DNA of 64,000 nt from CAWBXL01 sp963837365 (GTDB lineage Bacteria; Acidobacteriota; Terriglobia; Terriglobales; Acidobacteriaceae): assembly GCA_963837365.1 (NCBI GenBank), contig CAWIMW010000002.1, forward strand, positions 248,001-312,000. The letters are read 5' to 3'. The notes beneath the pieces were generated by a model. The model was given only the letters and a program-made list of their open reading frames with translations. It was not told where the DNA came from and ran no database searches. Shown here piece by piece: positions 1-6,886 of the stretch. Numbering within the stretch: position 1 is the first letter of the stretch; every line of letters begins with the position of its first letter. The position numbers and the translations under genes were made by a program.

Positions 1-111
1 TGGTCCAAATCGGACGAGCGCGCGTGGAGTCTGTTGCAGGCGCGGCCTGAGTTGAAACTGGATAAGCATCTTGGGCGGAAGAATTTGGGAATTACGGTTG
101 TGGTGCTTTGA
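1..111 (+). CDS. C-terminal fragment of an unidentified protein
   Basis: An open frame enters from the left edge and ends at TGA 109-111, giving the last 36 residues of a protein (ending LGITVVVL). The fragment is too short to assign to a family. It is followed by about 220 bases without a convincing gene before the insertion sequence begins at 333. The reading frame is open and has ordinary codon use, so a real gene end is likely, but nothing about function can be said. Confidence 0.45.
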   Translation, partial: WSKSDERAWSLLQARPELKLDKHLGRKNLGITVVVL

Positions 112-332
112 TCGTCCGCTGCGGCGGGAGCGAACGTCCTCAACATCATGTCCCCAGGTTTTCCAACTCAGCTGTTACTGACAAGATTCCGGAATTTCGG
201 ATGTAAGGGCGGGGCGAAGGATACGGACATACGTCGAGTCGTTGGCTCCGGGTATCTCCCATTTTCCGACCTTTGTTTCAACCCAAATATGGCTATCCTG
301 TTTCCGTATTCGAATAGAGCCAGAGAGAGCTA

Positions 333-358
333 TGTAGTGCACCCCTGCAAACTAGACA
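333..358 (+). repeat. IS left terminal inverted repeat (downstream of orfB)
   Basis: 26-base end beginning TGTAGTGCACCCC. It pairs with the opposite end at 1559-1584 at 21 of 26 positions. It overlaps the last codons of orfB, which stops at 352. Confidence 0.85.
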
Positions 359-1230
359 GCTGGGGCCGTGTTTGAAGTGATGGTTGGAACGAAGGCCGCA
401 CGAGCATCGTGCGGGGTTCGTCCGTGGAGTCCGCGATGCGGACGGTCGTGATTGTACTCCTCGATCCAGCGCGCGATGCTCAACTTCGCCTGGGCAAAGT
501 TCTGATACTCATTGAGCCACACCTCCTCTTCTTTTAAGCTGCGATGAAACCGTTCGATGTAACTGTTGCCCTCAGGATGGTTGTAAGCTGTGCGCCGGTG
601 CGTGATGCCCAGCCGATTCAAAGTTTCGACATAGCGCGCCGACGTGAACTGCGTGCCGTTGTCGGTAGTCAAAGTCAAACCCATTCCACGAGAACCGAAA
701 GGCAAAACCTCCAGCACGGCACGGTTGAGCGCCGCCAGAGCTTCTTCGGTGCGGCAGCGCAGACTCAAGTCCCAGCCCACGATGTCGCGGGTGCAGCAGT
801 CGATCACCGACACCAGATACGCCCAACCCACATTCGGCCCGGCCCAGACCTTGGTCATGTCCGACTGCCAAACGTGATTGGGAAGCGGCGCTTCCACCTT
901 GCCCCAGTCCTTTCGGCGAGAGACTTGAAAGCGGCGCTGACGCACTAACAATCCCCGTTCTCGCATGACACGCAATGCCCGCTTGCCATTGATCACCAAC
1001 CCGTGATGCCGCCCCAACCACCAGACCACGCGACGATAACCGTAGGCTGGCTTCTCGCCGCAAGCCAGGACGATGTCCTGGTCGCGCGAACGATCCGCGT
1101 GGCTGGCGTGCGGTTGCCGCCGATAGTAGAGGCTGGAGCGGCTGATCTCCAGTGTCTCCGCTACCAACTTCGCTTCGTTCCCTTGGGCCACCAGTTCCCG
1201 TGCCGACGAATGGGCTTGCCCGCAGCTCAC
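352..1230 (-). CDS. IS3-family transposase OrfB (DDE catalytic subunit)
   Basis: 292 residues. An HTH_21-like region (about 50-105) is followed by an rve integrase core. The catalytic triad is visible as D124 (in WQSDMTK), D190 (in TTDNGTQF) and E226 (in SYIERFHRS). The last two are separated by 35 residues, the classic DD(35)E spacing. It starts at GTG 1230 and overlaps orfA by four bases. In this family OrfB is normally made as an OrfAB fusion by -1 frameshifting, and a suitable heptamer lies at 1242-1248. All key residues are present, so the protein should be functional. Confidence 0.95.
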   Translation of the reverse strand: MSCGQAHSSARELVAQGNEAKLVAETLEISRSSLYYRRQPHASHADRSRDQDIVLACGEKPAYGYRRVVWWLGRHHGLVINGKRALRVMRERGLLVRQRRFQVSRRKDWGKVEAPLPNHVWQSDMTKVWAGPNVGWAYLVSVIDCCTRDIVGWDLSLRCRTEEALAALNRAVLEVLPFGSRGMGLTLTTDNGTQFTSARYVETLNRLGITHRRTAYNHPEGNSYIERFHRSLKEEEVWLNEYQNFAQAKLSIARWIEEYNHDRPHRGLHGRTPHDARAAFVPTITSNTAPAV

Positions 1231-1517
1231 TCGCCCAGCACGTTTTTTAAGATCTCGATCTGCAAATGGGATCGGCCCAGTGCTCGCTCCAGCTGTTTGA
1301 TCCGTTTCTCCTGCTCGGCATCGGGCTGCGCGGCTGCGCTTCTCCCCCCAAGCGCAGCCTTGGCTCCTGCTTCCACTTCGTCCTTCCAGCGGTAATAGAG
1401 ATTGGGAGCGATCTCGTACTTGCGGCAGGTCTCAGCCACGTTGCCGCTCTTCAGTCCTTCCAACACAATCTGCCACTTCTCTTCCGGGGTTCTCTGCACT
1501 CTCGGCTTTCTCGACAT
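1227..1517 (-). CDS. IS3-family transposase OrfA (DNA-binding subunit)
   Basis: 96 residues. The N-terminal helix-turn-helix (HTH_8 type, about 8-55, including GNVAETCRKYEIAPNLYYRW) recognises the element's ends. A C-terminal heptad region (about 68-92, QEKRIKQLERALGRSHLQIE) is the leucine-zipper oligomerisation segment typical of this family. The gene lies upstream of orfB and ends in its first codons. The frame is intact. Confidence 0.93.
   Translation of the reverse strand: MSRKPRVQRTPEEKWQIVLEGLKSGNVAETCRKYEIAPNLYYRWKDEVEAGAKAALGGRSAAAQPDAEQEKRIKQLERALGRSHLQIEILKNVLGE
1242..1248 (-). promoter_or_regulatory. Probable -1 ribosomal frameshift site (A AAA AAC)
   Basis: Read on the minus strand, the end of orfA contains TTA AAA AAC, which gives the slippery heptamer A AAA AAC in the zero frame. 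OrfB is in the -1 frame relative to orfA. No stop lies between this site and the orfB body in that frame, so slippage would produce an OrfAB transposase as in other IS3 elements. I did not verify a downstream stimulatory structure. Confidence 0.7.
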
Positions 1518-1558
1518 TCTCGCCTCCTGGCGGAGGCCCCAAGCCTAACTAACTTCCG

Positions 1559-1584
1559 TGTCCAGTTCTACGGGGTGCACTACA
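1559..1584 (-). repeat. IS right terminal inverted repeat (upstream of orfA)
   Basis: Reverse complement begins TGTAGTGCACCCC and matches the left end at 21 of 26 positions. Its outermost ten bases (GTGCACTACA) recur in the operator palindrome of the toxin-antitoxin pair 270 bases away. Confidence 0.85.
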
Positions 1585-1833
1585 CACTCGTATCTATAAC
1601 GTTACCGAAAAGTGACACTGTGGAACACTAACATCCACGGGCGCAACACCCTGTTTTTTGCAGGAAGTCTCCTCAACTACTCTTACAAACTAACGCGCAC
1701 GCTTTCTGATACTCCGTGACCGTTGCCAAGCATCCCAGTACACCCTACTGGATTGTTTTTCTGCCCACCAGCGGACAATCCCAAGAACGGATATTTGTTG
1801 AAGTAGCACTTTGTGTTCCATCCCGTACTGGAA

Positions 1834-1870
1834 TTGACTCCCACCAGCAAGTGCACTACAATGTAGTGCA
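1834..1870 (+). promoter_or_regulatory. Promoter and 19-bp operator palindrome of the toxin-antitoxin operon
   Basis: A near-consensus sigma-70 promoter is visible: TTGACT (1834-1839), a 17-base spacer, then TACAAT (1857-1862). A perfect palindrome with 9-base arms and a 1-base centre (TGCACTACA / A / TGTAGTGCA, 1852-1870) covers the -10 element and ends on the A of the antitoxin ATG. Transcription would start about 7 bases after the -10, at or next to that ATG, so the mRNA is probably leaderless. The site is ideally placed for autorepression by the antitoxin. Confidence 0.75.
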
Positions 1871-2181
1871 TGAAGACTGAAGTCTACAGTTGGCGGGTTT
1901 CCGCCGAAAAAAAGGCGGAACTTGCGAGTGAGGCCCGGCGCGAAGGGGCATCGCTGGCGGAGGTACTGGAGCAGTTGACAAACGACTGGCTGCGAGAACG
2001 CCGCAATTCGCGCAATGGCGATGAGGCGGAACAAGCTGCGCTGCGGCGGCGCGTGATGGCGACTGTGGGCACGATTCATAGTGGAGACCCGACACTGGCA
2101 ACTCGCGCTCGCGAGATTGTCCGCGAAAGGATCCTACGAAAACACGCAAAGGAGTCGAATGCCTCCCGCCGGGCTGATTGA
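1870..2181 (+). CDS. Antitoxin of a PIN-domain toxin-antitoxin pair (VapB-like)
   Basis: 103 residues, charged, with a short N-terminal beta-strand (KTEVYSWRVS) followed by helices, which resembles a ribbon-helix-helix DNA-binding fold. The C-terminal half is the expected toxin-neutralising tail. It precedes and overlaps the PIN toxin gene by 23 bases. The start is fixed by the promoter and palindrome ending exactly on this ATG, and no Shine-Dalgarno sequence is needed if the transcript is leaderless. The RHH assignment comes from size, order and operator shape; I recognise no specific subfamily. Confidence 0.75.
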   Translation: MKTEVYSWRVSAEKKAELASEARREGASLAEVLEQLTNDWLRERRNSRNGDEAEQAALRRRVMATVGTIHSGDPTLATRAREIVRERILRKHAKESNASRRAD

Positions 2182-2587
2182 TACCGGCGCCATTGTGGCC
2201 ATCGTGAACGCTGACGAGCACTGGCATGCTGCTTGCCTTGAAGCTCTGGCAACAGTGCAAATGCCCTTGCTCACTACGACGGCCGTCCTAACAGAATTCT
2301 TTCACCTGATATCTGCCCGTTCCTTGAACATGAACCAGGCTTGGGACTTCGTCCGCTCGGGCGCGCTTACGGTCCATCCCATGAACGATTCCGATTTGCC
2401 GGCATTGCGGGCCCTGATGGCACAGTACAAAGACCGGCTCATGGACTTTGCCGACGCTACCCTAGTGCATCTGGCCGCACGGGAATCGCTCAGCTTGATT
2501 CTGACCGTGGACCATGATGATTTTGAAACCTATCGCATCGGCGGGAGGAAGCGGTTCAGCATTCTGCCGAACCGAAGGGCGAGGTAA
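2159..2587 (+). CDS. PIN-domain ribonuclease toxin (VapC-like)
   Basis: 142 residues with the PIN-domain acidic pattern: D8 (LIDTGAIVA), E46 (LTEFFHL), D96 and D99 (MDFADATLV) and D118 (LTVDHDDF). Such toxins cleave tRNA or rRNA with Mg2+ or Mn2+. The ATG at 2159 is chosen because AAAGGAG lies just upstream and the PIN fold begins within five residues. A longer in-frame extension upstream lies entirely inside the antitoxin gene and is rejected. The 23-base overlap suggests translational coupling, so toxin is made only alongside antitoxin. Confidence 0.88.
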   Translation: MPPAGLIDTGAIVAIVNADEHWHAACLEALATVQMPLLTTTAVLTEFFHLISARSLNMNQAWDFVRSGALTVHPMNDSDLPALRALMAQYKDRLMDFADATLVHLAARESLSLILTVDHDDFETYRIGGRKRFSILPNRRAR

Positions 2588-2618
2588 GCAGCCATATCAT
2601 GGCCAGTCGAATCTGGCG

Positions 2619-3482
2619 TCAATGTGCCTTCCCAACAATCGCACTGACAATGGGCTCGCGTTTGGGAGCGCGCAGCCCGTCGCGTCGCCCTTGAAAATAC
2701 TTTGCTTCGGCATCCACCGCTTTCAAAAAGGTGATGCCGAAACCTAAGCGTTCCAGCTTCTGTACCAGTGCCTCCGGCTCGAAAAAAGTCCGCCAGGGCT
2801 CTCCCATGGAATCTGTCACTTCGCCGATGTGGGCGCGCCGCGCGGCCTGTTCAGGCGTTAGTGAAGAAGACGGCGCTGAGTAAGTGAAGACGATCTCGCT
2901 CGACTCGGGGAAGGCAGCCACGCAACTAAAAACCGCATCCGCTGCCTCGGCGGTGAGATAGACCAGAACTCCCAGACAGGAAAAAAATGCCGGCTGATCG
3001 AAGTCCAGAGTGCTAGCCGCCAATCCATCGCGCAGGGATACATGCTCAAAGTCAATCGAGACGAACTCCAGATTGGATGGAATTTCAATTCCCGCTGCTT
3101 GTAAACGCTTCTGCTTTTCGCGCTGGCTGGCAGGATGATCCACTTCGAAGACGCGCAGATCCTTCGCCCAAGGAGGCTGGCGATAGGCGAAGGTGTCGTA
3201 ACCCGCGCCCAGCAGTACATACTGCCGGACTCCCCGCTCATAGGCAGCAGCCAGGCGATCCTCCGCATAACGGCTGCGCAGCAGCACGTGCGACCGCAAC
3301 CCGGAAACCCAGGGCTCATTTATCTTCCCGCTCTCGGTTTTCACCCTTTCCTTGATTTCATCCGCGAATAATCGCACCGAGACCGGGTCGTGGAGAATTT
3401 TCGGCTCTCCGTCGAGTAATTGATGAACCGCCCGAAGCTGGGCCACGCGAAGAGCAGTCGTGCTGGAATTGCGCTCTGACAC
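2619..3482 (-). CDS. Class I SAM-dependent methyltransferase (TIGR00027 / leucine carboxyl methyltransferase-like)
   Basis: 287 residues. The SAM-binding motif GAGYDTFAYR is at 92-101, followed by the acidic loop VFEVDHPASQ and the FSCLGVLVYLT segment, all characteristic of the TIGR00027 group of putative O-methyltransferases. The N-terminal SSTTALRVAQLRAVHQLLD and the HVLLRSRYAED segment also fit. The natural substrate of this group is mostly unknown. The gene stands alone between the toxin-antitoxin pair and the rhomboid gene, both more than 30 bases away. Confidence 0.85.
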   Translation of the reverse strand: MSERNSSTTALRVAQLRAVHQLLDGEPKILHDPVSVRLFADEIKERVKTESGKINEPWVSGLRSHVLLRSRYAEDRLAAAYERGVRQYVLLGAGYDTFAYRQPPWAKDLRVFEVDHPASQREKQKRLQAAGIEIPSNLEFVSIDFEHVSLRDGLAASTLDFDQPAFFSCLGVLVYLTAEAADAVFSCVAAFPESSEIVFTYSAPSSSLTPEQAARRAHIGEVTDSMGEPWRTFFEPEALVQKLERLGFGITFLKAVDAEAKYFQGRRDGLRAPKREPIVSAIVGKAH

Positions 3483-3565
3483 TGATGCCTATTGTGCCAT
3501 GTGAGACGGGAGTCTCGGGCATATGACTTGCAAATATTGCAGAGGATTGGTTTCGGGACGAAACC

Positions 3566-5059
3566 TTAGACGGTAGCGGCCCTAGTTTGCATGAGCGCGG
3601 TCTTTGCCTCTTTGATTCCCATGGCAATGGTCTGCTCTAAATCCAGATGTGGAATTGCAGAGGCCGCAGCCGCCTCGTAGAACCCGAGCGCATCCTGGGG
3701 ACGGCCCAGGCGCTTGAGACAGATCCTTGCGGCGGCGAGTTGCGCCATCAGCGACTCGCGGTCTTCAGGGTATGAGGCCACGATCTTCTCGTATTCATCC
3801 AGCGCATGCTGAAAGTTTTCGCTCTTTTCGAGCGCGTGGGCGATGTCGAGCCACATGGTTGCCGGCAATTTTTCGCCTCCGGCCTTGATGAAATCTTCGT
3901 AATCGTGCCAGGCCGCCTCATCCTCTTGCCGCTTCAAGTGCAACCTGCACATCTTCAGAGTGGCTTCCTGATAGGCCGGCATTTCGTTTCGCCGCCAATA
4001 AATAGCTCGCAGCAAATTCAGCCCATCGATTGAATCCGGCTGAGCCGCCAGGTGATGGTTGAGCAGGACTACTGCCTCATCCAGTTTGCCGTGGTCCATC
4101 AGATCACTGGCCTGCTCAAGCTGCGGATCCACAGTCGCTCCGACTTTTTCCTCGATGGCCGCATTCACCTTGTGCTCCAGCCCGGAGTGCTGCAAAGCCA
4201 GAGCAATAAGCACGCCAAAAATAAAGCCCCCGACATGGGCCCAGTGGGCCACGCCGCCGGAGTTCCCTCCCAGGCCGCCGTAAAAGATTTCAATCGCCAG
4301 CCAGAGCGGTAACAACCAGTAGGCCGGCATCTTGAAACGATAGATACGGAATAAGAACAGCCACGCCATTTCGATCTTCATTTTGGGGAAGCGGACCAGA
4401 AAAGCTCCCATCAACGCCGCGATGGCTCCGGATGCGCCGACGGTTGGCACCATGCTTCCTACGTTGGTCCAGGCGTGGAACTGCAATGCCGCTACGCCAG
4501 AAATCAAGTAGAAGGCCAAATACAGCGGACGTCCCCAAACATCTTCCAATACAAACCCGGCCAGCCACAGGAACCACATGTTGCCGATCAAATGCAGCCA
4601 CCCGCCGTGCATGAAGTTCGCCGTCAAATATGTGATCAGCTTGGTATCACCCGGAACAAAGGCATATTTATGAGTGATGCTGTTGGCAGACAAAGTTTCA
4701 AACTGCTGGGTCAACGAATCCATTTCCGACTGGAGCACGGCGGGATCGTCCATGAGGCGCATCTTGGCGTCCCAGGCGTCGATCACATCGTGGTTGGGGC
4801 TCTGAATCTTGGCCCACTGTTCGGGATATTGCGCGCTGAAACTGTTGATCAGCTTCTGCGCTTGAGGGGTAACTTTCAGTTCCGGGTGCGCAGCTGCGAG
4901 CAACAGGATGTGGGCCTTGGCATGACCCATCTCCGGCGCCTGCTCCTGCATGGAGCTGTAGGTCGCCAGGAAGACGACCGTGTTAATGACGATCAGGCCG
5001 ATGGTAATGACCGGCCAGCGCCGCGCCGACATATTTTCATGCCGGATTGGAACGAGCAT
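3566..5059 (-). CDS. Rhomboid-family intramembrane serine protease with C-terminal TPR region
   Basis: 497 residues. After a first membrane helix (about 15-35) comes an unusual soluble insert (about 40-130). The rhomboid core follows: HGGWLHLIGNMWFL at about 151-164, the GxSG motif with catalytic S210 (GASGAIAAL), and the second catalytic residue H275 (AHWAHVGGFIFG). Residues from about 300 onward form TPR-like helical repeats in the cytoplasm or periplasm. Family members cut transmembrane substrates within the membrane. The long loop between the first two helices and the TPR tail may select substrates. The gene is monocistronic and divergent from pepA. Confidence 0.93.
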   Translation of the reverse strand: MLVPIRHENMSARRWPVITIGLIVINTVVFLATYSSMQEQAPEMGHAKAHILLLAAAHPELKVTPQAQKLINSFSAQYPEQWAKIQSPNHDVIDAWDAKMRLMDDPAVLQSEMDSLTQQFETLSANSITHKYAFVPGDTKLITYLTANFMHGGWLHLIGNMWFLWLAGFVLEDVWGRPLYLAFYLISGVAALQFHAWTNVGSMVPTVGASGAIAALMGAFLVRFPKMKIEMAWLFLFRIYRFKMPAYWLLPLWLAIEIFYGGLGGNSGGVAHWAHVGGFIFGVLIALALQHSGLEHKVNAAIEEKVGATVDPQLEQASDLMDHGKLDEAVVLLNHHLAAQPDSIDGLNLLRAIYWRRNEMPAYQEATLKMCRLHLKRQEDEAAWHDYEDFIKAGGEKLPATMWLDIAHALEKSENFQHALDEYEKIVASYPEDRESLMAQLAAARICLKRLGRPQDALGFYEAAAASAIPHLDLEQTIAMGIKEAKTALMQTRAATV

Positions 5060-5210
5060 TCCGGATCTCCTGTTTTACCTACACCCGTGGCCCAATAACA
5101 CATAGTGAGAGTAGGTCAGCGTAGGAAATCTGGCACAGATAACGAGTGGAGAGCGTCCATTGGTAACCACCTCACAGGATCGATGTTGGCGGTTCCCGAT
5201 CTGCGGCATC

Positions 5211-5222
5211 TGATGGTACAAT
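5211..5222 (+). promoter_or_regulatory. Possible extended -10 promoter for pepA
   Basis: TGATGGTACAAT contains a consensus-like TACAAT (5217-5222), with a TG two bases upstream in near-extended position. No good -35 is seen at the right distance. It lies 65 bases ahead of the likely pepA start. Confidence 0.3.
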
Positions 5223-5287
5223 TGGGGGTGCGGTGAACTTGCCTAAATTCGGCTTCCCCGACGATACTGAGTATTCACCAAGAAATT

Positions 5288-6786
5288 ATGAAGACCATCC
5301 TTTCACTCTCTGCTCCCACTGAATTGGAAACTGAATGTCTGGTAGCCGTGGTACTCGACCGCGGCGAGAAGGACAAGACCGAACCTTTGCAGCTACCACG
5401 GACAAGGCGGTGCAGGAATCCGCGGCTGAAGTGATTGCCAGCGGAGAAGTCAGCGGCAAAAACCTCGAGACTACTTTGTTGCACAACCCCGGCAAGTTGA
5501 GGGCCAAGCGTGTGTTGTTACTGGGCGGAGGCAAAGCGAAGAAATTTGCCACTGCCGCAGACCTGCGTAAATTGAGTGGTGCGGCGGTACGGGCTCTGAA
5601 ATCTCGCGGAGTGCGCAGCTTTGCTTTTGTCACCCCCAGCGAAGGAGTTAAGCCCGAAGAAGCGGTGAAGGCCATCGTCGAAGGCGCGTTTGTCGGCAAC
5701 TTCGATTCCGACACCTACAAGAGCGACCGCAAAGACCAGAAGATTGACGCGCTCACCATCGTGGCCACCGGCGACCAGAAGAGTTTGCAGAAGGCCATCG
5801 ATGAAGCCCGTATTCTCGGAGAATCGCAAAATTTCACTCGCGAACTAGTGAATGAGCCTTCCAATCGCATGACTCCCACCATCCTGGCCAACCATGCCAA
5901 GAAGATGTGCCAGGAAGTCGGAATAAAGTGCGAAGTGTACGGGCCGGACAAGATCAAAGAATTAAAGATGGGTGCGTTCTGGGGAGTAGCGCAGGGCTCC
6001 GACGAACCGCCGGCGCTCATCGTCATGCGTTACGAACCTGCGGGCGCACCGGAAAAGCCCGTGCTCGGCCTGGTAGGCAAAGGAGTCACGTTCGATACCG
6101 GCGGCATCTCCATCAAGCCCTCCGACGGCATGGAGAAGATGAAGTACGACATGGCCGGAGGCGCGACCATGATCGGCGCCATGCGCGCCATTGCCCTGCT
6201 GAAGCCAAAAGTAAAAGTGATTGGCATTGTCTGCGCCACTGAGAACATGCCTTCGGGCAAAGCACAGAAGCCAGGCGATATCCAGACCGCTATGTCAGGC
6301 AAGACCATTGAAATTATCAACACCGATGCCGAAGGCCGGTTGGTTCTGGCGGATGGTCTTTGCTATGCGCGACAAGTTGGCTGTACACATCTGATTGACG
6401 CCGCTACCCTCACCGGCGCAGTTGTGGTTGCCCTCGGTTATTACAACGCAGGAATTTTCTCCAACGACGATGCCTTTTACGAGAAGTTCACCAAGGCGCT
6501 GGCGAAATCGGGCGAGAAGATGTGGCGCCTGCCTGTCACCGAGGAATATTTAGATCAGACCCGGTCCAGCATTGCTGATCTGATGAACACCGGTGGACGC
6601 TGGGGCGGCGCCAGCACTGCGGCAGCGTTTCTCAAGGAGTTTGCCGAGGATACGCCATGGCTGCACCTCGACATCGCGGGCACTGCCTGGATGGAGGAAC
6701 AAAAGGCCTGGATCGCTAAGGGGCCGTCCGGGATTGCAGTGCGCAGCCTGGTCGAGTTCGTGAAACAGCTCGGAGAGTCGTCGTAG
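5288..6786 (+). CDS. pepA: Leucyl aminopeptidase (M17, PepA), apparent frameshift near the N-terminus
   Basis: Cytosolic zinc/manganese exopeptidase that removes N-terminal residues. The conserved active-site blocks are present: VGKGVTFDTGGISIKP for metal and lysine binding, and NTDAEGRLVLADGLCYA. The N-terminal domain begins in a different frame at ATG 5288 (MKTILSLSAPTELETECLV), a typical PepA start. The frame must change near 5379-5393 (GAACCTTTGC) to reach ATTDKAVQESAAEVIASGE. Restoring one base, for example CC to CCC, joins the two frames into a normal protein of about 499 residues. The longest uninterrupted ORF starts only at 5335. Sequence error is more likely than true inactivation. 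Confidence 0.9.
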
Positions 6787-6790
6787 CTGG

Positions 6791-6886
6791 TGGAGTGACG
6801 GGCGTCCTCGCCCGTCCAACACACGCCCATAGTTCGATAAGATTTATGCCAAAACCCGGGCGAGGACGCCCGGCGCTCCATTTTTT
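6791..6886 (+). terminator. Long hairpin plus T-run between convergent genes
   Basis: Arms 6791-6814 and 6857-6880 pair at 22 of 24 positions around a 42-base loop. The right arm is followed by TTTTTT (6881-6886). The arms carry the word GGGCGTCCTCGCCCG and end in TGGAG/CTCCA. It lies just after pepA and overlaps the end of the convergent patatin gene, so it could terminate transcription from the left. The loop is long for a textbook terminator, so it may instead be a dispersed palindromic repeat that also terminates. Confidence 0.6.

Larger units (their letters stand above)
333..1584 (-). mobile_element. IS3-family insertion sequence, complete (1252 bp)
   Basis: The element is bounded by imperfect inverted repeats that begin TG and end CA: 333-358 and 1559-1584 match at 21 of 26 positions, with the outer 13 identical (TGTAGTGCACCCC). 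It carries orfA and orfB on the minus strand with a 4-base overlap and a slippery heptamer, the usual IS3-family plan, and its length is typical. I see no matching target-site duplication: the bases flanking the two ends (GCTA and CACT) differ. The insertion may therefore be old, or may have recombined. Both transposase frames are intact, so the element could still be active. Confidence 0.93.

Noticed and set aside
148..375. 75-residue ORF between the first gene and the IS
   Set aside because: It runs into the IS end, has no ribosome-binding site and encodes a sequence with no recognisable pattern. It looks like chance.
1852..1870. Palindrome as a relic of an IS circle junction
   Set aside because: The IS-like match ends after 9-10 bases on both sides and the spacer is one base, whereas IS3 junctions usually keep three or more. 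An operator explains it better.
1683..2260. Minus-strand ORFs over the toxin-antitoxin region
   Set aside because: They are antisense to a convincing antitoxin and toxin, and their proteins are low-complexity shadows.
4475..5098. 207-residue plus-strand ORF inside the rhomboid gene
   Set aside because: It is entirely antisense to a gene with clear rhomboid motifs. It is a codon-bias shadow.
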